This document shows, in pieces, positions 36,159 through 43,159 of a stretch of DNA of 43,159 nt (the first letter of the stretch is position 1; each line of letters opens with the position of its first letter). The position numbers and the translations under genes are program-made. The DNA comes from RGIG8597 sp045133795 (GTDB lineage Bacteria > Spirochaetota > GWE2-31-10). Location: contig JBGUUT010000087.1 in the NCBI GenBank assembly GCA_045133795.1, positions 1-43,159 on the forward strand, read 5' to 3'. The notes beneath the pieces are model-generated. The model was not told the origin of the DNA, made no database searches, and saw nothing but the letters and a program-made list of their open reading frames with translations.

Positions 36159-36272
36159 GGAGCTGACTAAAAAGAATCGTCATTCCGAACTTGTTTCGGA
36201 ATCTACACCGTATACAGTGTTTAGATTCTGAATCAAGTTAGACACTATGGTTTGTACTTTCCGGTCAGCCCC
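36159..36272. repeat. Fold-back intergenic repeat element
   Basis: Outer arms GGAGCTGAC (36159-36167) and GTCAGCCCC (36264-36272) match at 8 of 9 positions. Inside are further nested pairs: AACTTG/CAAGTT, GAATCTA/TAGATTC and ACAC/GTGT, making a ~114-base imperfect hairpin. The GTCATTCCGAACTTG core resembles dispersed repeats seen in many bacteria, and a near copy (GTCATTCCAAACTT) occurs at 42914-42927. It lacks coding capacity, like a MITE or REP-type element. Confidence 0.6.
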
Positions 36273-36293
36273 TTTAAATCATGACAAAAAATC

Positions 36294-36638
36294 TTAGTTT
36301 ACTTTTTTAAAAGTTTCGTAACGTCCATTTACTTTGAATTTAACAGTATCACAACCTAAGTCGCTGTATTTCAGATCTTCTACAACGTCACAAATTATTT
36401 CATGGTCTTCAACTGATTTGATAGTACTTTCAAATTCTACATTTGTTTTACCATCATATTTACCGGTATAAATAATTTTGTCATCAGCCGTAATTTCAAT
36501 AGTAATGGTTACTTTGTCTTTTGAATATTCCCAAGTTCCGATTAAACCGCATTCTACACCGGCAGCAGTACAACTGCTCAACATCATCATCGCTGCAATA
36601 CTCATCATTGCCAAAACACTTAAAATTCTCTTAGTCAT
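36294..36638 (-). CDS. Small lipoprotein of unknown function (114 aa)
   Basis: A predicted lipoprotein. MTKRILSVLAMMSIAAMMMLSSC is a clean type II signal peptide with lipobox LSSC (Cys23). The mature protein starts with a short Thr/Ala stretch, then LIGTWEYSKDKVTITIEI, the kind of strand pattern seen in lipocalin-like small lipoproteins. Two further cysteines (CDVV and CDTV) might form a disulfide in the periplasm. RBS AGGAGG precedes the ATG. It is flanked by repeats on both sides (36159-36272 and 36786-36802). Function unknown. Confidence 0.78.
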   Translation of the reverse strand: MTKRILSVLAMMSIAAMMMLSSCTAAGVECGLIGTWEYSKDKVTITIEITADDKIIYTGKYDGKTNVEFESTIKSVEDHEIICDVVEDLKYSDLGCDTVKFKVNGRYETFKKVN

Positions 36639-36785
36639 AAAAATGACCTCCTTTTTCTTGTGAAATTTAAAAAGGTTGTAAGTTTTTTTTTTGTGTCAAT
36701 GAAAACTTATTTTTTGTAGAAAAAAGTGCTTGGCGGATGAATTTTTGTAGTTAGCTTGTTGTCTGTTTTTTATGTTCTGAAATAG

Positions 36786-36802
36786 AATCGAGGTCTGTCC
36801 CT
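36786..36802 (-). repeat. Dispersed repeat, inverted copy at NFACT 3' end
   Basis: Reverse complement reads GGGACAGACCTCGATTC, matching the core of 28826-28851 and 36120-36145. It ends 4 bases from the stop codon of the NFACT gene. GGGACAGACC-type repeats are, from memory, common at gene 3' ends in genomes that carry REP-type palindromes. Confidence 0.5.
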
Positions 36803-36806
36803 TTAA

Positions 36807-38207
36807 TTATTTCTCATAACCATTCAGCAGTTTTTGAATTACCTCAGCCTGCTTTTTGATTTTTATATTTTTTTCCTGTGTAGGAAATACAAGCCCCGGA
36901 GTGTTTGTGTTTGGTTTATGAAGATATTTTACTCTGGTAAAATAAATATCGCCTTCAGTTTCGTTTCTGGATTTACTGAAATGTAACGCCAACATCGCAG
37001 CTTCCAGGCGTGTTTTGTCGGGTAATTCTATGTTCCCTTTATTTTTTACGACTACATGACTGCCGGCGTTGTCTCTGATATGAAACCAATAATCATTGCC
37101 TCGTGCTACGGTTTTTAACATTACATCGGCGTCTCGTGAAGAGCGTGACACGTATGCGGTAAAATCTCCGCTTAATAAGAATTTACGTCCGGCGTGATTT
37201 GTACTGCTGTTTTTTTTATTTTCTGTATTTTCGCCGGCAAGTACTGCAAGTTCATAAAGTTCTTCCAAGCTTTCAGTTTCTTTGATGTGTGACAAAAGAC
37301 TTTCCGTATCATCAAAAATTGCAATATTTTCATTAAGCTTTTCTTGCTGATAGGTAAGAGCGGCTTGAAGTTTTTTGTATTTATCAAAATATCGTTTACT
37401 GTTTTCCTGCGGTGATAAATCTTTATCCAGCGGAATAACGACAGTTTCGCCTGTTTCGTAATCTTCGGCTTCTGCCTGACTGTCACCTTTTTTTAATTGA
37501 TAAATATTAGCGACGATTAATTCACCCCAATGACGCAGATTTTCGGCTTTGTCACTGTTAAGTTCATTTTGCAGATGTTTTATAGAAGCTTGTAATTCAC
37601 AAAGTTGCTTTGCTAATTTTTCGACAAGGCGTTTTTGAAGCTGGGAAAACTCTTTGTTGTTACGTAAGTTTTGGTAGTAATAAAAAAGCTCGTCATTGAC
37701 ATTATTTTTTACCGAATCTCTTACAGTGAAGACTTTTTGATTTTCTCCGGCGGGCATAATAAATTTGTCACCGACCCATTCTTCACGTTTAGGATAGCGT
37801 CTTGCCAAATCTTCTATAGTAAAATTTGTATCTGTCAAAATCAGATTCGAAGCTGTTCCCCAAAGTCGTGCAATCAGATAGAAGTTTTGACTGATAGTTT
37901 TGACAGAGAATAAAACAATTCTGTTATTTCCCGGTTGTGTGACGGCTTCAATTCTACCGCCGGCTAATCTGTTTGACAAAAGGGAAGAAAAGCGGCGTTG
38001 TTTTTGTTCTGTAGTGACTTTGTTCGGTACGACAAACAGACCGCTTTCAGCATCGTGCAAATTGATTTGCAAAATCACGGAGCTTTCGTCAGGAGCCATA
38101 CAATATAAATAAAAACAGCCGTATTCTTCTTCGGTAACTTTGCGAATCATCATTCCGGCAGGGATTTTTTCTATTATTTGATTTATTTCTTCACAATTCA
38201 GCGACAT
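36807..38207 (-). CDS. NFACT-family ribosome quality-control protein (RqcH/Rqc2-like, fibronectin-binding-like)
   Basis: A 466-aa NFACT protein: N-terminal NFACT-N domain (LAGGRIEAVTQPGNNRIVLF near residue 81), a helical coiled-coil middle (about 190-320), and a C-terminal NFACT-R domain (FTAYVSRSSRDADVMLKTVA, YWFHIRDNAGSHVV, YFTRVKYLHKP). Bacterial RqcH binds split 60S/50S peptidyl-tRNA complexes and adds alanine tails. The essential Asp-Arg pair of RqcH (about residues 97-98) reads Asn95-Arg96 here. It is shorter than typical ~570-aa RqcH. The start codon overlaps the stop of the LytTR-PAS gene by one base (TAATG), so the two are co-translated. Confidence 0.85.
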   Translation of the reverse strand: MSLNCEEINQIIEKIPAGMMIRKVTEEEYGCFYLYCMAPDESSVILQINLHDAESGLFVVPNKVTTEQKQRRFSSLLSNRLAGGRIEAVTQPGNNRIVLFSVKTISQNFYLIARLWGTASNLILTDTNFTIEDLARRYPKREEWVGDKFIMPAGENQKVFTVRDSVKNNVNDELFYYYQNLRNNKEFSQLQKRLVEKLAKQLCELQASIKHLQNELNSDKAENLRHWGELIVANIYQLKKGDSQAEAEDYETGETVVIPLDKDLSPQENSKRYFDKYKKLQAALTYQQEKLNENIAIFDDTESLLSHIKETESLEELYELAVLAGENTENKKNSSTNHAGRKFLLSGDFTAYVSRSSRDADVMLKTVARGNDYWFHIRDNAGSHVVVKNKGNIELPDKTRLEAAMLALHFSKSRNETEGDIYFTRVKYLHKPNTNTPGLVFPTQEKNIKIKKQAEVIQKLLNGYEK

Positions 38208-39802
38208 TATTTTTCCTCATTTATTAAGCGTATTATTACTACAACTTCATCGACTCTTCTGTTTTTTGATATCTTTGCAGCGTGCATTGTCAATTCTACA
38301 TTTTCATAATTTTCATTTGATAATTTCATTCTGAAATTTAAAGTAACAAACTTTTCATTTCGTAATGATTCATTTATTGGTAAAAAATCAAGCTTTTTGA
38401 GAACATTTTTTCTGTCATCAGGATGGACAGTTTTTTGAATATACAAAGCCAATCCGGCGAAAAACTTCTTTTTTAATATGCGAGCAAAAAATCTTTTTTC
38501 ATTATTAATCTCTTTTAACGCCGTAAACTTTCGCTTTTTAAAATTCATGTAATAAATTGCAGCAAAGTTATTTTCCATTGTACGGATAATTTCATCTTTT
38601 TGCTCATTATTTTCAATAATTCTCTGTTCTTTCTCGTATGTCTTTTTTAAAACGACTGCAATAATATCTTCATTAAAAGGATTTACGAGACGTAAAACAT
38701 GACATGAAACCCAATGATAACTTCCGTCGCTTCGACGTTCTTGGTATTGCCGAAGAATTTCTTTTGCTCCCGATTGGAAATAAGTCATAAGCGGTAAGCG
38801 AACAAAAACTTCTGAAAAGTCTTTACGAAAATCCGGATGTACGATTGTTCGATATTTTAAAAACAAATTATCGAAAGTTCCGGATGTATTTACGCTTTCT
38901 TGTGAATACGAAAAGCAATCCGTAATAATCGAATAGTGATTTTCATTGAGATTGGCAAATACTACTTGGTCATAAAGAGATGTCAAAATATAAAGATTTT
39001 TTTCGTAATATGAAAAAAGTTGTTGATTGTGAGAAAAGTTATCTTGTTCCGCAAGATTTGTTACGGCATGACTGCCTATAATCGGCATATTGTCGGCATT
39101 CGTAATTATTACGGTACAGTATCCGTAAAAGGGACAGTAACAACTGATTTTCATTGTCTTACCGGTTTCGGGGAAAAACTTTAGAGCTTCTTGCTGCTGC
39201 CCGTTGAATGCTGCTTCTCGGTAATATTCTTGCCATTGTACATCCATAGGTAAAATATTCATTTTTCCGAATTGCATTTCTTCACGGCTTTTAAGTTCCA
39301 TTTTTTCCATTGCAACATTTGCGTAGATGATTTGCGATGTTTTTCCGTGTTTATCTACTTTCAATAATGCAACCGGGTCGGGATAAAAATCAAAAATTGC
39401 ACAACGATTTTCAATTTCATTAAAATCTGTAGGTGCTTTTTGCATTAATATCTGCATATCTTTATTCATTTGCTGATAATTTTCGTAGGCAATAATGAAG
39501 TCTTGTTTTTTCTGTCGACTGATTTTTAATTCGGTACCGTCGAGTAAACAAAAATTGTGTTTGTTAATTTTCTTTACTGCATGAAATGCAACGATACAAT
39601 CTTTTCTGATTCTGAAAAATTGCTCTTTGGGTAACATTTTTTCGATTGCAGAAATCGGCGTATATGTAGAAAGAAGAGTTCCGGTCATTTGATAAATCGT
39701 AATATTTTTATTATCAGCACAGATTTGCGAAATAGAATAAAGTTTGATTGACGTTTTTTTGCGATTACAAATTAAAGTAATGACTGAAACATTATCGTTC
39801 AT
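38207..39802 (-). CDS. LytTR DNA-binding protein with C-terminal PAS-like modules
   Basis: A 531-aa predicted regulator. Residues 1-110 look like a LytTR domain (KEQFFRIRKDCIVAFHAVKKI, LDGTELKISRQKKQDFI), which binds DNA. After a linker come PAS-like regions: DPVALLKVDKHGKTSQIIYAN (about 140-230), a middle module with SQESVNTSGTFDNLF and RRSDGSYHWVSCHVLRL (about 255-380), and a third (about 400-525). LytTR is usually C-terminal, so the order is reversed. No membrane segment is seen, so a cytosolic sensor is likely. It is the first gene of a two-gene unit with NFACT. Signal and targets are unknown. Confidence 0.75.
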   Translation of the reverse strand: MNDNVSVITLICNRKKTSIKLYSISQICADNKNITIYQMTGTLLSTYTPISAIEKMLPKEQFFRIRKDCIVAFHAVKKINKHNFCLLDGTELKISRQKKQDFIIAYENYQQMNKDMQILMQKAPTDFNEIENRCAIFDFYPDPVALLKVDKHGKTSQIIYANVAMEKMELKSREEMQFGKMNILPMDVQWQEYYREAAFNGQQQEALKFFPETGKTMKISCYCPFYGYCTVIITNADNMPIIGSHAVTNLAEQDNFSHNQQLFSYYEKNLYILTSLYDQVVFANLNENHYSIITDCFSYSQESVNTSGTFDNLFLKYRTIVHPDFRKDFSEVFVRLPLMTYFQSGAKEILRQYQERRSDGSYHWVSCHVLRLVNPFNEDIIAVVLKKTYEKEQRIIENNEQKDEIIRTMENNFAAIYYMNFKKRKFTALKEINNEKRFFARILKKKFFAGLALYIQKTVHPDDRKNVLKKLDFLPINESLRNEKFVTLNFRMKLSNENYENVELTMHAAKISKNRRVDEVVVIIRLINEEK

Positions 39803-39882
39803 GAATGTATCCTTTCGTAAAATTGAATATAAAAAGATAGTTCCTTTGTCAACTTTGTTAAGCCGGACAGTAAAAATAATAA

Positions 39883-39920
39883 TTGAAAATTTTTATAAAA
39901 AAGGTTAGTTTTGGCTAACT
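39883..39920 (+). promoter_or_regulatory. Candidate copA promoter and operator
   Basis: TTGAAA (39883-39888) and TAGTTT (39906-39911) are spaced by 17 bases and precede copA. GTTAG (39904-39908) and CTAAC (39915-39919) form a short inverted repeat over the -10 box, where a copper-responsive repressor could bind. Arms are only 5 bases, so the operator call is tentative. Confidence 0.35.
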
Positions 39921-39941
39921 TTGTAAATAGTGAGATTGCCA

Positions 39942-42140
39942 ATGAAGAATGAAACGTATGTGATAACGGGAATGCACTGTGCTGCCTGTTCTGCTGCCGT
40001 ACAGAGAGTTATTTCACGGCTTGACGGTGTGGAAAATTGTGAAGTTAATTTAATTACGGAAAAAATGAATGTCACTTTTGAGCCTCGTAAAGTCGGTTAT
40101 GAGGATTTTGTGCGTGTAATAGAAAAGGCCGGGTTTGGAATAGAACAGGAGAATCGGCAAGTTGCGGAAAATGAAACAAAGCCATATTCCTTGTTTGTCG
40201 CAATTTTCTTTTGTGTAATTTTGCTTTATGTTTCTATGGGGCAGATGTTTTTTGATAATCTTCCGATTCCGTTTTTTTCAGATATGACTTCCAATCCTTT
40301 AGGATTTGCATTGACACAAATTATTTTATGTATTCCGGTGATGATTATCGGAAGAAAGTTTTTTATAAACGGTTTTTCTACTTTATTTAAAGGTAATCCT
40401 AATATGGATACGCTTGTGGCTGTAGGAACGACAACTTCATTTTTGTATAGTTTGGCAATGACATTGACGGTCGCAAAGAATAATCATGCCGTTCACAATT
40501 TATATTTTGAATCTGTAGCTGTAGTTATCACGTTGATTTTGTTGGGAAAATATTTAGAATCTCGCAGTAAGGCAAAAACTACAGAAGCCATAAAAAAATT
40601 AATAGCTTTGACTCCCGATATTTCTCATTTATATAAAGACGGCGAAGTAACTGATGTACCGACAAAAAATATTAAAGTCGGTGATATTTTATTAGTAAAG
40701 CCGGGTGAAAAAATACCTCTTGACGGCATGGTAATAAAAGGAAGCAGCACGGTTGATGAATCAATGTTGACAGGTGAAAGCTTGCCGATAGAAAAAGAAG
40801 TTGATTCCGTTGTTACCGGCGGAAGTTTAAATATTAACGGAATGCTCAATATTAAAGTAAACAAAGTCGGCAAGGATACAACATTAGCCAAAATTATCGC
40901 TTTTGTCGAAAATGCCCAAGCTAAAAAAGCTCCGATATCTAAGATTGCAGATAAAGTTGCCGGAGTTTTTGTTCCGACTGTTATTATAATTGCTTTTGTA
41001 GCGGCGGCGATTTGGTTGATTTGCGGTAAGAACTTTTCTTTTGCAATACAGATATTTACGAGTGTGCTGGTGATAGCTTGTCCGTGTGCGTTGGGATTGG
41101 CAACACCTACGGCAGTGATGGTAGGGACAGGTCTGGGTGCGACAAACGGAATATTAATAAAAAACGGTGAGGCTTTGGAGATAACTAACAAGGTCAAAGT
41201 GGTGATATTTGATAAAACCGGAACTGTTACCGAGGGAATACCGACGGTTACCGATGTAGTTTCAGCCAATCCCGATGAAACGATAAAATGTGCAGCGGTT
41301 GCGGAGACAATAGTGCAACATCCGATTGCTGAAAGTATTTTACGGTATGCTGCTGTAAAAGGAATAAAGCCGGAAACTCCTGATAATGCTCAAAGTTTTT
41401 TAGGTTACGGTGTCAGTTGTATTTTTAATGACGAACATATAATTGTAGGAAAGGAAGAGTTTCTTGCAGATAAAGGTATAGATGTCAGTGAATATGTCTC
41501 AGAAACAGATAAACTTTTGAAAGAAGGGAAAACTGTCATTTTTGTCGGGAAAAATAAAAAATTACTCGGAGTGATAGCTGTAGCTGATAATTTAAAAGAA
41601 ACGTCGGTACAAACATTTGAAAGATTGTCAAAAATGGGAATTAAAACAGTACTATTGTCGGGTGATAACAAAGTTTGTGTTGAATATATTGCAAAAAAGT
41701 TGAATGCAGATGAGTTTTTCGGAAACATTTTACCGGAGCAAAAAGCCCGGATTGTATCTGATTTAAAAAAGAAATACGGATTTACGCTGATGATTGGTGA
41801 CGGAATAAATGACGCACCGGCACTTATTCAGGCTGATATCGGTTGTGCCGTAAGCAGCGGAAGTGATATTGCTATAGATTCTGCGGATATAGTTTTGATG
41901 AAAAATAATCCTTTTGATGTTGTACGGGCGATTAATTTGAGCCGTTTAACAATGCGTACAATCAAGCAGAATCTTTTTTGGGCTTTTTGTTATAATGTGG
42001 TATGTATACCGGTAGCGGCAGGTATTTTTTATACATTTGCAGGTGTGTTGCTCAATCCTATGCTTGCCGGATTTGCAATGTCACTCAGTTCTGTCAGTGT
42101 TGTAACTAATGCCTTACGATTGAAAGGTAAAAAAATATAA
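39942..42140 (+). CDS. copA: Copper-exporting P1B-type ATPase
   Basis: A 732-aa Cu(I) efflux pump of the inner membrane. Order: one N-terminal HMA domain (GMHCAACSAAV), membrane segments, actuator TGES (SMLTGESLPIEK), the Cu-binding ACPCALGLATPTAVMVG in the membrane, phosphorylation DKTGTVTEG, the nucleotide-site HP (QHPIAES), hinge GDGINDAPAL, and the last helices with YN (CYNVVC) and MxxSS (MSLSSVS). CPC, YN and MSxSS together mark Cu(I) specificity. An upstream GTG at 39930 is possible, but the ATG at 39942 places the start right before the HMA domain. A copZ-like gene follows after 16 bases. Confidence 0.95.
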   Translation: MKNETYVITGMHCAACSAAVQRVISRLDGVENCEVNLITEKMNVTFEPRKVGYEDFVRVIEKAGFGIEQENRQVAENETKPYSLFVAIFFCVILLYVSMGQMFFDNLPIPFFSDMTSNPLGFALTQIILCIPVMIIGRKFFINGFSTLFKGNPNMDTLVAVGTTTSFLYSLAMTLTVAKNNHAVHNLYFESVAVVITLILLGKYLESRSKAKTTEAIKKLIALTPDISHLYKDGEVTDVPTKNIKVGDILLVKPGEKIPLDGMVIKGSSTVDESMLTGESLPIEKEVDSVVTGGSLNINGMLNIKVNKVGKDTTLAKIIAFVENAQAKKAPISKIADKVAGVFVPTVIIIAFVAAAIWLICGKNFSFAIQIFTSVLVIACPCALGLATPTAVMVGTGLGATNGILIKNGEALEITNKVKVVIFDKTGTVTEGIPTVTDVVSANPDETIKCAAVAETIVQHPIAESILRYAAVKGIKPETPDNAQSFLGYGVSCIFNDEHIIVGKEEFLADKGIDVSEYVSETDKLLKEGKTVIFVGKNKKLLGVIAVADNLKETSVQTFERLSKMGIKTVLLSGDNKVCVEYIAKKLNADEFFGNILPEQKARIVSDLKKKYGFTLMIGDGINDAPALIQADIGCAVSSGSDIAIDSADIVLMKNNPFDVVRAINLSRLTMRTIKQNLFWAFCYNVVCIPVAAGIFYTFAGVLLNPMLAGFAMSLSSVSVVTNALRLKGKKI

Positions 42141-42156
42141 TTTTAGAGGAGAATAT

Positions 42157-42351
42157 ATGGCAAAGAAAATTTTAGTACCTGATATGCATTGTGAAAAATG
42201 TGTCAGTCGAATAAGTGAAGCACTTAATAAAGTAAAAATCAGTGCAGATATTGATTTACAGGCAAAATCTGTAGAAATAAAAAATGAGATTGATTATAAA
42301 ACTGCTTTTGATGAAATTTATGATTTAGGATTTTCTCCGGAAGAGGTATGA
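42157..42351 (+). CDS. copZ: CopZ-like copper chaperone (HMA domain)
   Basis: A 64-aa single HMA domain with the metal-binding motif MHCEKC near residues 10-15, a ferredoxin-like pattern and no signal peptide. It should carry Cu(I) in the cytosol to CopA. The family has GMxCxxC; here DMHCEKC. RBS AGGAG precedes the ATG. Its stop overlaps the start of apt (ATGA). Confidence 0.88.
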   Translation: MAKKILVPDMHCEKCVSRISEALNKVKISADIDLQAKSVEIKNEIDYKTAFDEIYDLGFSPEEV

Positions 42352-42872
42352 TGAAAGATTTAAAAGATTATATAAGAAATATTAAAGACTTTCCCGAACC
42401 GGGAATAATATTCAGAGACATTACAAGTGTCTTAGAAGACAGTGAAGGTTTAAAATCGGCAATCGATTTAATGCAGGAACAAATCAAAGATATTGATTTT
42501 GATGTAATTGCCGGTCCGGAATCAAGAGGTTTTATATTCGGAATGCCGATTGCCTACAATTTGGGTAAATCATTTGCACCGGTAAGAAAAAAAGGGAAGT
42601 TGCCTTGTGAAACTGTCAGCATAGAATATAGTTTGGAATACGGCGATAAAACTACTATAGAAATGCACAAAACAGCAATCAAACCGGGACAAAAGGTTAT
42701 TATAGTAGATGACCTTATGGCTACCGGCGGAACTATCGAGGCTGCCGTAAAACTTATTGAAAAACTCGGCGGAACTGTAGTAGCAGCTGTATTTTTAATA
42801 GAATTAACAGATTTAAAAGGAAGAGAAAAAATAAAGAATATTCCGAATGTTTATTCTGTTGTCAAATATTAA
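42348..42872 (+). CDS. apt: Adenine phosphoribosyltransferase
   Basis: Salvages adenine to AMP with PRPP in the cytosol. The 174-aa length is usual. Marks are IRNIKDFPEPGIIFRDIT at the N-terminus, AGPESRGFIFGMPIAY, VRKKGKLPCETV and the PRPP loop VIIVDDLMATGGTIEAA. The first ATG overlaps the copZ-like stop (ATGA); a second ATG follows at 42351. A terminator follows. Pairing with copper genes seems incidental. Confidence 0.96.
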   Translation: MMKDLKDYIRNIKDFPEPGIIFRDITSVLEDSEGLKSAIDLMQEQIKDIDFDVIAGPESRGFIFGMPIAYNLGKSFAPVRKKGKLPCETVSIEYSLEYGDKTTIEMHKTAIKPGQKVIIVDDLMATGGTIEAAVKLIEKLGGTVVAAVFLIELTDLKGREKIKNIPNVYSVVKY

Positions 42873-42888
42873 TATTTATTAATACCGG

Positions 42889-42946
42889 GCTGTCTTTGAA
42901 GTAAAAATATTTTGTCATTCCAAACTTCATGGACAGCATCTTTTTT
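42889..42946 (+). terminator. Intrinsic terminator after apt
   Basis: GCTGTCTTTGAAGT (42889-42902) pairs with ACTTCATGGACAGC (42924-42937), 12 of 14 positions, followed by a T-run. The loop includes GTCATTCC, shared with the fold-back element at 36159-36272. Confidence 0.75.
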
Positions 42947-43159
42947 ATTGTTAAAACATAGTAGAGATATCTATATTAACGTAGTAGAAATATCAATAAT
43001 AGCTTATGCTCGATGTTTACTAAAGTAAACATTTCGTTCGTTCACGTTGTGAACTCACCGTGTCTGCAAGCCGAAGCCTGAGCTTGCCAAGAAAGGGAGA
43101 GGTTATAGGAGAGGGAAAACTTCGGACATCCGCACGGTTTTTCCAGATGGGAAAAACTT
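42947..43159. repeat. Non-coding, repeat-rich right edge
   Basis: No gene is seen. Direct repeats TAGTAGAGATATC and TAGTAGAAATATC lie 23 bases apart (42959-42994). Inverted repeats follow: ATGTTTACT/AGTAAACAT (43013-43032), GTTCAC/GTGAAC (43040-43054) and GCAAGC/GCTTGC (43066-43087). The block continues past the window edge and could be part of a larger intergenic repeat or gene leader. Confidence 0.5.

Noticed and set aside
36120..36802. A composite transposon carrying the small lipoprotein gene, bounded by inverted GACAGACC repeats
   Set aside because: No transposase, no target-site duplication visible, and other copies of the repeat occur singly at gene ends.
40625..41269. Long minus-strand open frame opposite copA
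   Set aside because: It lies wholly inside copA, whose motifs are clear; the translation is low-complexity (Ile/Thr/Val-rich) and has no RBS.

Overview
The window is AT-rich bacterial chromosome with dense, mostly co-directional genes. I read it as a host- or gut-associated spirochaete close to Treponema. The reasons are giant Ig-repeat lipoproteins with permissive lipoboxes, an acyl-ACP thioesterase, several chemoreceptor proteins, a divergent MCE lipid transporter, and a homopolymeric G tract in a promoter. This placement is inference from gene content; no rRNA is present to confirm it. There is no prophage, integrase, insertion sequence or CRISPR array.

Layout. 1-10.3 kb: a small lipoprotein, then a divergent pair of very large paralogous lipoproteins (1334 and 1819 aa); the second ends in four tandem ~90-aa repeats and a starch-binding-like module. 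10.3-11.0 kb: a YciO/Sua5-family gene on the minus strand. 11.2-20.3 kb: one long plus-strand run with tight overlaps: two 3TM-domain-3TM membrane proteins, an MlaE-like permease, an MlaF-like subunit that has lost every ATPase motif, an MCE protein, proA, a GT4 glycosyltransferase and a TagA/WecG glycosyltransferase. 20.3-23.0 kb: comF, a helical protein of unknown function and an LCP-family protein. 23.0-28.8 kb: tRNA-Leu(CAG), purD, deoC, a zinc-ribbon methyltransferase, a tiny zinc-ribbon protein, a metallophosphoesterase, a ParB-like/DUF4032-type protein and an orotate-PRTase-like protein. 28.9-35.2 kb: a membrane chemoreceptor, glutamine synthetase, and a soluble [FeFe]-hydrogenase/chemoreceptor fusion. 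35.3-42.9 kb: acyl-ACP thioesterase, a small lipoprotein, an NFACT (Rqc2/RqcH-like) gene coupled to a LytTR-PAS protein, the copper ATPase copA with a copZ-like chaperone, and apt. The last ~210 bases are non-coding and rich in small inverted repeats.

How the genes fit together. Nucleotide salvage and synthesis recur (purD, deoC, the OPRT-like gene, apt, comF-type PRTase). Envelope work dominates the left half: lipoproteins, the MCE system, glycosyltransferases, LCP. The most unusual items are the hydrogenase-chemoreceptor fusion, which looks like a cytosolic H2 (or redox) sensor wired to chemotaxis behind a G8-containing promoter, and the MCE operon with an apparently non-catalytic ABC subunit. 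Dispersed inverted repeats sit at several gene 3' ends.
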